From assembly GCA_947174955.1 (NCBI GenBank), contig CAMWKX010000035.1, positions 1 through 9,422 on the forward strand: a stretch of 9,422 bases of DNA. Reading direction: 5' to 3'. Positions 1-7,126 of this stretch are shown in pieces (position 1 is the stretch's first letter; each line of letters begins with the position of its first letter). Origin of the DNA: an uncultured Clostridia bacterium. GTDB lineage: Bacteria; Bacillota; Clostridia; Christensenellales; Borkfalkiaceae. Position numbers and translations under genes: made by a program. The notes under the pieces were generated by a model. The model saw only the letters and a list, made by a program, of their open reading frames with translations, was not told where the DNA came from and did no database searches.

Positions 1-1772
1 ATCTGTTCGGCTACAAAGTGAGCAAGGAAGATTTGGAAAACTTCCGTCAGCTCGGTTCGCTTACCCCCGGTCACCCCGAGTACCGCACGACCGAAGGCGT
101 CGAAACCTCCACCGGTCCCCTCGGACAGGGCTTGGCTAACGCGGTAGGTTTTGCCGTTGCCGAAGCTCACCTTGCGGCTCTCTTCAACCGCCCCGACTAC
201 CCCGTCGTAGATCACTTCACCTACGTTCTGACGGGCGACGGCTGCCTCGAAGAAGGCATCGGCTACGAGGCTTGCTCGTTTGCGGGCACACAGAAGCTGG
301 GCAAACTCATTTTATTATACGATAACAACGACGTTACCATCGAAGGTAATATGAAAAATACTTTCAGCGAGGACACCGCCACAAGGTTTATGGCGCAGGG
401 CTGGCAGGTTATCCGCGTAAACAACGCAAACAACCTCGGCGCGCTGAAAGCGGCGATTACCCGCGCAAAGAGCGATTTGACCCGCCCTTCCATCATTATC
501 TGCAAAACCGAAATCGGTTATGGCTCGCCCCTTGCCGGCAGTGCGGACTGCCACGGCGCTCCCTTAGGCGAAGCTAACGTTAAGAAGCTGAGAGAGAACC
601 TCGGCTGGACGCAGCCCCCCTTCGAGGCTCCCGCCGACGTGAAGGAACACTGCCTTGCAATCGCCGAGGACAAGTGCAAAGCCGAGGAAGAATGGAAAGC
701 GCTGTTCGCTCAGTACGAGCAGGCGTATCCTATGCTTGCGTCGCAGTACAAACAGTTTATGGGGGGCGTCGACATCGACGTCAGCTCCATCGAGGGTCTG
801 TACGATTTCGATAAACCCGAGGCAACGCGCAGCTGCGGCGGCAAAATTTTAAATATGATTGCAAAGGTTTCGCCCAACATAATGTCGGGCTCCGCGGACC
901 TTTCCCCTTCCACCAAGACGGAAATCAAGGGCAGCCCCTACTTCTCTCCCGAACACAGAGAGGGCTGCAACATTCACTTCGGTATCCGCGAGCACGCAAT
1001 GAGCGCTATCTGCAACGGCATTCAGTTGCACGGCGGCTTACGCGCGGTTTGCTCGACCTTCTTCTCGTTCGCCGACTATATGAAGCCGGGCATCAGAATG
1101 AGCGGTCTTATGAAGCTGCCCGTAGTATATGTTATGACTCACGACTCTATCGGCGTCGGCGAGGACGGTCCTACCCATCAGCCTATGGAACAGCTGGTTA
1201 TGGTGCGCTCTATCCCCAACGTAAACGTTATCCGTCCCTGCGACGGCAAGGAAACGGCGGCGGCGTTCGTTACGGCGTTCACTTCCGACAAGCCCACAGT
1301 TATCGTTGAAACAAGACAGAATTTGCCCTGCTACGAGCACAACTCGGGCGAAAAGGCGTTGAAGGGCGGCTACGTCATTGCGGGCACAGTTGACGAACCC
1401 GACGTGCTCCTCATTGCTACCGGCTCGGAAGTCGAGCCTTGTATGGAAGCTAAGAGACTTTTGGCTGAAGAAGATATCAAAGCGAGAGTCATCTCCATCC
1501 CCTGTATGGAAATTTTCGACGCTCAGGACGAGGAATACAAGGAAAAGGTTTTACCCAAGTCGGTCAAGGCGCGTGTGTGCGTCGAGGCGGCGAGCCACTT
1601 CGCCTGGTACAAGTACTGCCGCGACTACGGCGAGCTTATCACTATGACGAGCTTCGGCGTGTCCGGTCCCGCTAAGGAACTGTTCCAGCACTTCGGCTTT
1701 ACCGCTGAAAACATTGTCGAGAAAGCTAAGCTTTCGATTGACAACGTCAAGAACGACAGATATTCACATTAA
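1..1772 (+). CDS. tkt: Transketolase, 5'-truncated by window edge
   Basis: Transketolase moves two-carbon ketol units between sugar phosphates in the non-oxidative pentose phosphate pathway, using thiamine diphosphate (ThDP) and a divalent metal in the cytoplasm. The frame is open from base 3 (reading LFGYKVSKEDLENFRQL), so the true start lies upstream. Against E. coli TktA from memory, about 76 residues are missing, giving a full length near 665. Counting from the GTG at 18, the ThDP/metal motif GDG is at residues 73-75 with the NN of the motif at 103-104. The pyrimidine-binding domain carries GIREHAMS (catalytic Glu 325) and THDSIGVGEDGPTHQP (374-389), a transketolase hallmark containing active-site histidines. 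TRQNLP (432-437) and the C-terminal domain follow. The HGAPLG stretch near 179-184 also fits the family. The missing N-terminal part would hold the KSGHPG motif. It ends in TAA, with a terminator 11 bases later. Identification is very secure; whether it is the only transketolase in the genome cannot be seen. Confidence 0.98.
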   Translation, partial: LFGYKVSKEDLENFRQLGSLTPGHPEYRTTEGVETSTGPLGQGLANAVGFAVAEAHLAALFNRPDYPVVDHFTYVLTGDGCLEEGIGYEACSFAGTQKLGKLILLYDNNDVTIEGNMKNTFSEDTATRFMAQGWQVIRVNNANNLGALKAAITRAKSDLTRPSIIICKTEIGYGSPLAGSADCHGAPLGEANVKKLRENLGWTQPPFEAPADVKEHCLAIAEDKCKAEEEWKALFAQYEQAYPMLASQYKQFMGGVDIDVSSIEGLYDFDKPEATRSCGGKILNMIAKVSPNIMSGSADLSPSTKTEIKGSPYFSPEHREGCNIHFGIREHAMSAICNGIQLHGGLRAVCSTFFSFADYMKPGIRMSGLMKLPVVYVMTHDSIGVGEDGPTHQPMEQLVMVRSIPNVNVIRPCDGKETAAAFVTAFTSDKPTVIVETRQNLPCYEHNSGEKALKGGYVIAGTVDEPDVLLIATGSEVEPCMEAKRLLAEEDIKARVISIPCMEIFDAQDEEYKEKVLPKSVKARVCVEAASHFAWYKYCRDYGELITMTSFGVSGPAKELFQHFGFTAENIVEKAKLSIDNVKNDRYSH

Positions 1773-1783
1773 TCGGAATAATG

Positions 1784-1815
1784 AAAGCCCCGCGGCAAAC
1801 GCCGCGGGGCTTTTT
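1784..1815. terminator. Bidirectional rho-independent terminator between tkt and the aquaporin gene
   Basis: A perfect 13-bp stem (1784-1796 AAAGCCCCGCGGC pairing with 1801-1813) closes a four-base AAAC loop. On the + strand it runs into TTTTT at 1811-1815, a good terminator for transketolase. On the - strand the stem ends in TTT followed by CATTATT, a weaker T-rich tail that could end the convergent aquaporin transcript. It fills most of the 58-base gap between the two stop codons, with no second hairpin for the aquaporin gene, which favours a shared role. Confidence 0.9.
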
Positions 1816-1830
1816 AGTTAGTTCAGTTTA

Positions 1831-2583
1831 TCATTCCTTTTCTGCGCCTGCGTCGCCTGCGGGAACCTGTGCGGGCTTCTCCTTGTGAAGAACCTTGAAA
1901 AGAAGAGCCGCCAAAGCCGCACCTGCAAGAGGAGCTACGATGAAGATCCAAACCTGAGCAAGCGCGTCGGTCTTGCCGTTGAAGATTGCGTCGGAAACAG
2001 CCGTTGCAATGCTTCTTGCGGGGTTAACGCTGGTACCGGTTAAGTTAATACCCAAAAGGTGCACGAGGGTAAGCGTAAAGCCGATGATTATGCCCGCCTT
2101 CTTGCCTGCGCCTGAGTTCTCGCTGGTTACGTTTAAGATAACGTATACGAATACGCACGTAAGGATAATTTCGACAAGTATAGCGCCGATATAGCCGCCT
2201 GCGGTTATCTTGCTGAGCTCGCCGCTGTAATCAAGAGCGTTGTTGCAAGCGTTGCCAATAAGGTCAATGTGTCCCATCTTTGCAATGCCGAACAGAGCAA
2301 TACCGCCGAGTAAGCCGCCCAAAATCTGCGAAGCAACGTAAACGAAGAACTCTTTTACCGTCATACGCTTTGCGATAAGGCAACCGAGCGAAACCGCGGG
2401 GTTGATGTGGCAGCCCGAAATTCTGCCGATCGAGTAAGCCATCGCAACGATAACAAGACCGAATGCGAGCGCGGTTCCAACCAGGTTATACACTCCGCCC
2501 GTCAACGCCGCTACGCCGCAAGCGAAGAACACGAGCACGAACGTGCCGATTGCTTCCGCAATACCTTTTTTCAATAAATCCAT
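1831..2583 (-). CDS. Aquaporin, AqpZ-type MIP-family water channel
   Basis: Major intrinsic protein (aquaporin) of 250 residues, the usual length, expected as a tetramer in the cytoplasmic membrane. Six hydrophobic segments are visible, with the two pore-forming NPA loops at residues 61-63 (SGCHINPAVS) and 187-189 (GTSVNPARS). By spacing against E. coli AqpZ, the selectivity-filter positions are Phe41, His175, Thr184 and Arg190. The His and Phe side chains narrow the pore, which favours water over glycerol, where GlpF proteins have Gly and Trp. There is no internal glycerol-operon neighbour, consistent with water or small-neutral-solute transport rather than glycerol catabolism. The C-terminus is a short Lys/Ala/Glu-rich cytoplasmic tail. 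The ATG at 2581-2583 is chosen because GGAGGT lies six bases upstream and a consensus-like promoter lies further upstream. Family call is secure; the substrate is inferred from filter residues and not proven. Confidence 0.95.
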   Translation of the reverse strand: MDLLKKGIAEAIGTFVLVFFACGVAALTGGVYNLVGTALAFGLVIVAMAYSIGRISGCHINPAVSLGCLIAKRMTVKEFFVYVASQILGGLLGGIALFGIAKMGHIDLIGNACNNALDYSGELSKITAGGYIGAILVEIILTCVFVYVILNVTSENSGAGKKAGIIIGFTLTLVHLLGINLTGTSVNPARSIATAVSDAIFNGKTDALAQVWIFIVAPLAGAALAALLFKVLHKEKPAQVPAGDAGAEKE

Positions 2584-2589
2584 AATTTT

Positions 2590-2595
2590 ACCTCC
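2590..2595 (-). promoter_or_regulatory. Ribosome binding site of the aquaporin gene
   Basis: Reads GGAGGT on the - strand, six bases before the ATG. It is a strong Shine-Dalgarno sequence and fixes this start codon. Confidence 0.9.
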
Positions 2596-2632
2596 ATTGG
2601 ATTTAAAAAATTTTATTCATTACACTTTCATA

Positions 2633-2661
2633 ATTCTATCACATCGCATTCTGTTTTGCAA
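2633..2661 (-). promoter_or_regulatory. Sigma-A-type promoter of the aquaporin gene
   Basis: On the - strand, TTGCAA (2656-2661, 4 of 6 consensus) and TAGAAT (2633-2638, 5 of 6) are separated by exactly 17 bases. Transcription would start near 2626 and give a leader of about 40 bases with an AT-rich body before the GGAGGT site. It sits just past the terminator of the surface-protein gene, so the aquaporin gene probably has its own transcript. This is pattern matching only. Confidence 0.7.
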
Positions 2662-2684
2662 GTTTATTGATATACATTTTTCGC

Positions 2685-2718
2685 AACGAAAACGGCACAC
2701 CCGAAAACGGGTGTGCCG
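2685..2718 (-). terminator. Rho-independent terminator of the surface-protein gene
   Basis: An 11-bp perfect stem, CGGCACACCCG (2693-2703) pairing with CGGGTGTGCCG (2708-2718), closes a four-base loop. Read on the - strand it runs into TTTTCGTT. It lies nine bases past the surface-protein stop codon and about 25 bases before the aquaporin -35 box, separating the two same-strand genes. Confidence 0.88.
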
Positions 2719-2727
2719 CTTAAAATA

Positions 2728-5700
2728 TTACTTGTTTTTATCTTTATCCTCTGTTCCCTCTTCGTCAACCCGCTTGTAGAATCCGCCCCAATCGACAATT
2801 CTTCCGTCGTCAACGGGTTCCTCCGCCCTTCTTATCGCCTCGGCGTCAACAAGCGGTCTGCTTGCCAGATCTATCGGCGAATGTTTTGGAGCCGCTGGTT
2901 TAGCCTCTGCATTTTCCGCAAGCGCCTTTTTAACCGCAGCCTCTATCATTTCCGAAAGCGCCGCCTGAGAAACGCCGCTTTGCTCGGGCGATGCGGTCTG
3001 CTGTGAAGGAGGCGGAAGCGCGGCGGTGTTTTGCTGTAACAGCTCGATCTTAGCGTTAATTCCGCTAAGTATCGCCAAAAGCTCGGGCGAAACGGTCGTG
3101 CCCGCCATCCGCGCAGATTGCATCATAGGTATATAATCGGGCATACCCTCCGTCTGCATAAAGCGCATCATACGCTCCTGCCTGCGTTCCTCCTCTTTTT
3201 CGCGCTTCTTCTTTTCCGAACGCTTGACAAGCAATATTATCATCGTAACGATTAACGCGATAGCAATCAGCAACACTAACCACAGCCAGTTGGCTTTTAA
3301 AAACGCCTGTACCTTGTCGCCCGTCGAAAGCGCGGGAGCTGCCTTGGAGTACGGGAACGGGTCTAAGAACTCGATAACGCTGTCGTCCAAAGCGAAGTTC
3401 GCCGCGTCCGCGAGCTCGACTTTTGCGTAATACTTTGTGCCCGCCGCAAGGTCGTTCGCACCTACTTCCGTGGTGCACGTTTCGTCGGTGTAGTACTTCA
3501 ACGTCACTACGTTTCCCCACGCGCCTTTATAGCTTTGACTCTTGAACACGGGAAGTCCGCTGTCCGCCTTGGTAGCCGTAACTACCGCCTTTGCCACGTT
3601 CCACTCGACGGAAATCTCGTTTGCGGCAAGCTGAGGTTCAGCCGCCTCGCCGTCGAACGTTACGACCTTTGCAAAAGGTTTCAACGAATAAGTTTGCGCC
3701 GCAGCCCACTCGTAGCGGTCGGTATCGGTTAAAGCAAACACCGCGAAGTACGAGCCTGCATTTACGCCGCTTTGCAGCTTTTTGTCGACGAACGCCATTA
3801 TTTTGCCGTCAAAGCCGTCGAAGTCAGCCGCCGTAGGCTTTATAGCACCGCCCGTATAGCCGAGCGTGCCGCTGTATTCGGGGCGCGCCGCCGTCGCCTT
3901 GTTTACCGTAATAGTTACCGTCGTAGTGTATTCACCGTGCGTAACAGTAACCTTTTGCTGACCGACTTCCAAAAGTCCGCCGTCGCGCAAGGTTGAGCAG
4001 GTCAGCACGAAATCTTCCGTCGTTTCGCTGTTGTTGCCGGTAAGATTTATTGTCACTGTAATATGCGGCTTTAAATCGGCGAGCGTATTCGTAACATCGA
4101 TATACGTGCCCACTTCTAAGCTTGCGGAAATACCCGTTTCGGACGGCTCAACTATTTTCAGCGTTGCCGTTAAGGCCCTCATATCGTTGTAGTTTTCGGG
4201 GTCGGGGTTACTGAACGTTACCGTAAACTCGTATTCGCCGATTTCGGTAAAGCTCGTCCCCTCCTTGTTTTTAACCGAGTATGTTGCGTTAACCCCTTCG
4301 GACAGCGTGCCCGTAACGGTTAAGGTGTGTTCCTCGCCGTCATAAACGACGTTCAACATATCGTCAAACGATACGCTGTTGTAGTTTGCTTTAGCAATGG
4401 TCAAAGTCGCAACGAACGGCTGAACGTCCGCATAAGTTGCGTCGTTCGTGGTAGCCGTCGCGGTTATGCGGTAAGAGCCTGCGTTTTTAAGCGCCGCCGC
4501 ATTTACTTCCGTCCAACCGCCGTTACCGTCCGACTTCTCGTACTTGTAAGCAAGATTTGGCGTAACTTCGCCGCCTTCCTTATCTAAAAGCTTGCCGCCG
4601 AGCGCAAATGTAATCGCACTGTCGGGGCTGTACGTTGCCGTGTATGCACCGTTACTGCCGCTTGCACCGCTGACGGTAAACGCAAGATTTGACACGTTGT
4701 AAGTATTCTTATTCGTTATTATAAGCTTTACTTCTTTGTCCGCGATTTTCTTGTAGTTGGGATTGGTGTGCGAGAATATAGCCTTTACGGTATAACCGCT
4801 TTCGTTTACGTCCTCGAACTCGAATGGCGTTGACTGCTCGGTTGAGCCGTATTTGTACGTGACCGTTACACCCGCGGGCACTCCCGTCGCTTCGAGCTTG
4901 TGCTTGTTGCCGTCGTGAGTTATCGTGCCGCCCGCGAACGAAATATTGCCCGCGTTCGGATAATCCGCCTGCGCAATCGTAAGCGTTTCGGTTACGGTTT
5001 TGGTAATAGTCTCGTAATTAACCGTGTCATCTTGCGTGAACGATAACGTTACGGTATACGTTCCCGCGTCTGTGGGCGCTGTCGTGCTTGCAACGGCGTC
5101 GCCGTCTTTTTTATAAGTAATGACAGCCGTAACGCCTGCGGGCAACGCTTTCGATATAGTCAGCGCGTGCGCCTGTCCGTCGTATTCGGGGTTTTTATTA
5201 CCCGACAGCGTTATGTCGGCAACATCGTAAGTAGCTAAGACGACAGTAATCGTGCCAATTGGCGTTGCGGATACTACCGTATCGTCTATATTGGTATACT
5301 TGACGGTAACCGTACTCGTATCCGTACCGACGACGGGTGTAAACTCTACTTCGTATTCATTAGCTGCAAGCGATTTCGTTTCGTTAGAATAGTTCCACTT
5401 GGCAATGACGTTGGTGAACATAGGCTTCAATTCGTCGCCTGTGGTAAGAGGTGTAATAACGTTACTGCCCTGGTCAAAGATAACCGTAAGGTTTTCTATT
5501 TTGTCGATACCTATTGAGGGAACGGTAACGATATTCGAGATAACCGTACCTATCATTATCTGAACGGGAACGTTTTCTCCCGCTTTCCAACCGATAATGT
5601 CGTAGGTCTTAACCTCTTCCTCTTCGGCAATGCCTGTATACTTGACCATTACCGTAAAGAAATCATCTGCCAAAATTGTTTTGTCAGTACTTGCATAAAC

Positions 5701-7056
5701 CGGCAAATTAGGGTCTTTTATGGTTACGGTTATTGATTGAACAGTCGCCGTTTTGTAATTAAGACTTATGGAGCTTGTTACGGTATTATAATTTGTCGTG
5801 TCCTCGGGCGTAAAAGTATAGTCATAATCTTTTCGTGTGCCGGAAGAACTGCCTTCGGGGAATTGACTGCCCCAATTAATCGTACCCGTCACAGTATTGC
5901 CGTCATACGTTACCGTAGGTATAGGGAATTCGTCCTGCGTACCCTTGGCGGTATATTGGTCTGTCGTTTCCGCAAAACCGAACGACACAAGGGGCGTTAC
6001 CTTATTTATGGTTAGCTTTACGGCCTGCGTGTCGTAGCTGAAAGTGCCGTTGGAAAGCTTCCACGGGTCGTCGGTAGGATTGGCGTTGATTAAGGCTACG
6101 TCAACGTTATAATTGCCCGCGTTCTGCGCGGAGCCATCCTGCAAACTTAAAGTCATTTTGCTCGGGTCGTACCACTCTGAACTCGTTATCGAAGCAATCG
6201 TATCCAAATTCGAATCGGTATATTCCGTACCCGAATAGTCAACCGAAATGTCTGCGGGAGCTTCAACCCATAAATCGTTGATTTGTGTCACGTTTGGCTG
6301 AACAGTGAGTTTTGCATATTTCCAGTACGATGTCGTCCCAGGCGATGCCGTATTGCCTGCCTTAAGAACTAAACTCGTGGTGATCGTCTGCTCATCATCA
6401 GTTCTGTTGCTATACGTAACGCTTGTAGAAAAAGTATCGGAAGCCACCTCGCTTCCCGTTTTAGTGGCACTTGCCACGACGTACGGAGATTGGGTAAGAG
6501 CTGTGAACCCTAAAGTAGTTCCACTCATCGTTCCGCAATCTTGCGCATCTGTCTGACCCAACATAAACAGCTCGATAGTACAGCCTTGCGCAACAGACGA
6601 ATTTGACCTCTGCATTGAAATCGCAAAATTATAGTCTACTTTGTATTCCGTTCTTGCCGGAATTCTGTACCCGATTGTAAATTCTGTTAAAACAAACTGT
6701 CCGTTCAAAGTAGGCTTAGCTGAATTGCCCACATATGACAATGTATAATTAGCAGTATTTGACTGATTAGTTAATGTACTTTCTGTTTCGTTTGTTAATT
6801 TATAACTATTTTTGATAATGTCATCATAACTGAAAGACGGATTTCTTACGCTATAATCAGCATTGCTGGGGGAAGTAACTTCTCTAAAATGGGTATTCGT
6901 AACCGACAATATCGCCGTTGGAGAAGCCGCCGCATATACCTTATTATTATTTAAAGCAATTGAAAATACTGCGCCTAAGCATAGTAAGGCACAGAACAGG
7001 GGCGTGAGAATATAAAGCAACGCCCTCCTTCCGTTAATTATTTTTGTCTTTTTCAT
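2728..7056 (-). CDS. Large Ig/MBG-repeat surface protein with membrane anchor and cytoplasmic tail
   Basis: A 1442-residue exported protein of unknown specific function. Residues 1-44 form a signal peptide (MKKTK, Arg-rich start, hydrophobic core 13-35, cleavage likely near VYAAA 40-44). Residues 45-255 are a Ser/Thr/Asn-rich beta domain I do not recognise, with one Cys pair (159, 174) that could form a disulfide. Residues about 270-1240 hold roughly eleven diverged beta-sandwich units. The clearest (610-700, 702-785, 892-969) follow the MBG/bacterial-Ig pattern: YDGxxH, LTI/LTV, PAGVT, AGTYTVT, NY, then TLTIA.A.Y. Units near 437-520 and 974-1053 look more like Ig-like group 3. One transmembrane helix (about 1257-1277) is followed by a Lys/Arg/Glu stop-transfer segment and a 165-residue cytoplasmic tail. 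No LPXTG signal is present. Such stalk-like repeat proteins commonly mediate adhesion, but no ligand-binding or enzyme domain is recognisable. The gene stands alone between its own promoter and terminator. The ATG fits the signal peptide and an AGGGGG site eight bases upstream. The 5' part is much more AT-rich than the 3' part. Confidence 0.93.
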   Translation of the reverse strand: MKKTKIINGRRALLYILTPLFCALLCLGAVFSIALNNNKVYAAASPTAILSVTNTHFREVTSPSNADYSVRNPSFSYDDIIKNSYKLTNETESTLTNQSNTANYTLSYVGNSAKPTLNGQFVLTEFTIGYRIPARTEYKVDYNFAISMQRSNSSVAQGCTIELFMLGQTDAQDCGTMSGTTLGFTALTQSPYVVASATKTGSEVASDTFSTSVTYSNRTDDEQTITTSLVLKAGNTASPGTTSYWKYAKLTVQPNVTQINDLWVEAPADISVDYSGTEYTDSNLDTIASITSSEWYDPSKMTLSLQDGSAQNAGNYNVDVALINANPTDDPWKLSNGTFSYDTQAVKLTINKVTPLVSFGFAETTDQYTAKGTQDEFPIPTVTYDGNTVTGTINWGSQFPEGSSSGTRKDYDYTFTPEDTTNYNTVTSSISLNYKTATVQSITVTIKDPNLPVYASTDKTILADDFFTVMVKYTGIAEEEEVKTYDIIGWKAGENVPVQIMIGTVISNIVTVPSIGIDKIENLTVIFDQGSNVITPLTTGDELKPMFTNVIAKWNYSNETKSLAANEYEVEFTPVVGTDTSTVTVKYTNIDDTVVSATPIGTITVVLATYDVADITLSGNKNPEYDGQAHALTISKALPAGVTAVITYKKDGDAVASTTAPTDAGTYTVTLSFTQDDTVNYETITKTVTETLTIAQADYPNAGNISFAGGTITHDGNKHKLEATGVPAGVTVTYKYGSTEQSTPFEFEDVNESGYTVKAIFSHTNPNYKKIADKEVKLIITNKNTYNVSNLAFTVSGASGSNGAYTATYSPDSAITFALGGKLLDKEGGEVTPNLAYKYEKSDGNGGWTEVNAAALKNAGSYRITATATTNDATYADVQPFVATLTIAKANYNSVSFDDMLNVVYDGEEHTLTVTGTLSEGVNATYSVKNKEGTSFTEIGEYEFTVTFSNPDPENYNDMRALTATLKIVEPSETGISASLEVGTYIDVTNTLADLKPHITVTINLTGNNSETTEDFVLTCSTLRDGGLLEVGQQKVTVTHGEYTTTVTITVNKATAARPEYSGTLGYTGGAIKPTAADFDGFDGKIMAFVDKKLQSGVNAGSYFAVFALTDTDRYEWAAAQTYSLKPFAKVVTFDGEAAEPQLAANEISVEWNVAKAVVTATKADSGLPVFKSQSYKGAWGNVVTLKYYTDETCTTEVGANDLAAGTKYYAKVELADAANFALDDSVIEFLDPFPYSKAAPALSTGDKVQAFLKANWLWLVLLIAIALIVTMIILLVKRSEKKKREKEEERRQERMMRFMQTEGMPDYIPMMQSARMAGTTVSPELLAILSGINAKIELLQQNTAALPPPSQQTASPEQSGVSQAALSEMIEAAVKKALAENAEAKPAAPKHSPIDLASRPLVDAEAIRRAEEPVDDGRIVDWGGFYKRVDEEGTEDKDKNK
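2731..3225 (-). other. Cytoplasmic tail of the surface protein (residues 1278-1442)
   Basis: After the transmembrane helix comes a very charged stretch (KRSEKKKREKEEERRQER, 1278-1295), then a Met-rich segment (about 1296-1317). A helix-prone region follows (1323-1343, with heptad-like hydrophobics LLAIL..I..KIELL), then a Pro/Gln linker (1348-1360). A second amphipathic helix (1361-1385) precedes an Ala/Pro linker. The tail ends in an acidic-basic segment containing VDWGGFYKRV (1421-1430) and a Lys/Asp/Glu-rich end. By the positive-inside rule the tail is cytoplasmic. The family is not recognised. It could mediate oligomerisation or binding to a cytoplasmic partner, but that is inference. Confidence 0.7.
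3226..3288 (-). other. Single transmembrane helix of the surface protein (residues 1257-1277)
   Basis: Residues 1257-1277 run WLWLVLLIAIALIVTMIILLV, an uninterrupted hydrophobic segment of 21 residues, flanked outside by KANWLW and inside by KRSEKKK. With the N-terminal signal peptide, it predicts a type I orientation: repeats outside and tail inside. Confidence 0.9.
3337..6249 (-). repeat. Array of about eleven diverged Ig/MBG-like units within the surface protein
   Basis: The encoded region (residues 270-1240) divides into units of about 80-105 residues at approximate boundaries 270, 356, 437, 520, 610, 702, 785, 892, 974, 1054, 1156 and 1240. The MBG-like core units share YDG-x2-H, PAGVT or SEGVN, an AGTY/AGSY/IGEY turn, a NY(E/K/N) motif and a closing LTI strand followed by (K/Q)A-x-Y. 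The units differ widely in residues and I saw no DNA-level tandem identity, so this is an old or imported array rather than a recent tandem expansion. Boundaries are by eye. Confidence 0.75.
6925..7056 (-). other. Signal peptide of the surface protein
   Basis: Residues 1-44: a positively charged start (KKTK and RR at 10-11), a long hydrophobic core from about 13 to 35 and a small-residue cleavage region AYAAA-like (VYAAA, 40-44). The two cysteines (22, 26) lie inside the core and do not form a lipobox, so a Sec/signal peptidase I route is expected and not a lipoprotein. Confidence 0.85.
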
Positions 7057-7064
7057 AAGAGTTT

Positions 7065-7070
7065 CCCCCT
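7065..7070 (-). promoter_or_regulatory. Ribosome binding site of the surface-protein gene
   Basis: Reads AGGGGG on the - strand, eight bases before the ATG at 7054-7056. It is a near-consensus Shine-Dalgarno site supporting this start. Confidence 0.75.
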
Positions 7071-7111
7071 TACCCGTACAAAAGCGGGCAATACACCTAT
7101 TTTGAGGTAAC

Positions 7112-7126
7112 TGTGATTATATCACA
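7112..7126. promoter_or_regulatory. 15-base perfect palindrome over the -10 box, candidate operator
   Basis: TGTGAT-TAT-ATCACA has 6-bp arms around a 3-base centre. On the - strand it contains the whole TATAAT box of the surface-protein promoter. Its position would let a bound dimeric protein block RNA polymerase. The half-site resembles CRP- and Rex-type half-sites (TGTGA), but the distance between TGTGA and TCACA is five bases instead of the usual six, so no regulator is assigned. Confidence 0.45.

Noticed and set aside
1038..1340. 100-codon open frame on the - strand inside transketolase
   Set aside because: Overlaps the most conserved transketolase core and shows no signal of its own.
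1831..2583. Glycerol facilitator (GlpF) function for the MIP protein
   Set aside because: The selectivity-filter positions read Phe/His/Thr/Arg as in AqpZ, and no glycerol kinase or regulator gene is near.
2602..2618. A/T-rich palindrome in the aquaporin leader as a hairpin or operator
   Set aside because: It is only a run of A followed by T in an AT-rich leader; the arms are not specific enough to claim structure.
3289..3345. LPXTG sortase anchor on the surface protein
   Set aside because: No L-P-x-T-G is present, and the membrane helix is followed by 165 residues rather than a short basic tail.
5737..6015. Open frame on the + strand inside the surface-protein gene
   Set aside because: Antisense to a continuous 1442-codon gene. 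The protein is basic and featureless, as expected from reversed codons.
7112..7126. Canonical CRP or Rex binding site
   Set aside because: Both families normally have six bases between TGTGA and TCACA; here there are five. Kept only as an unassigned palindrome.
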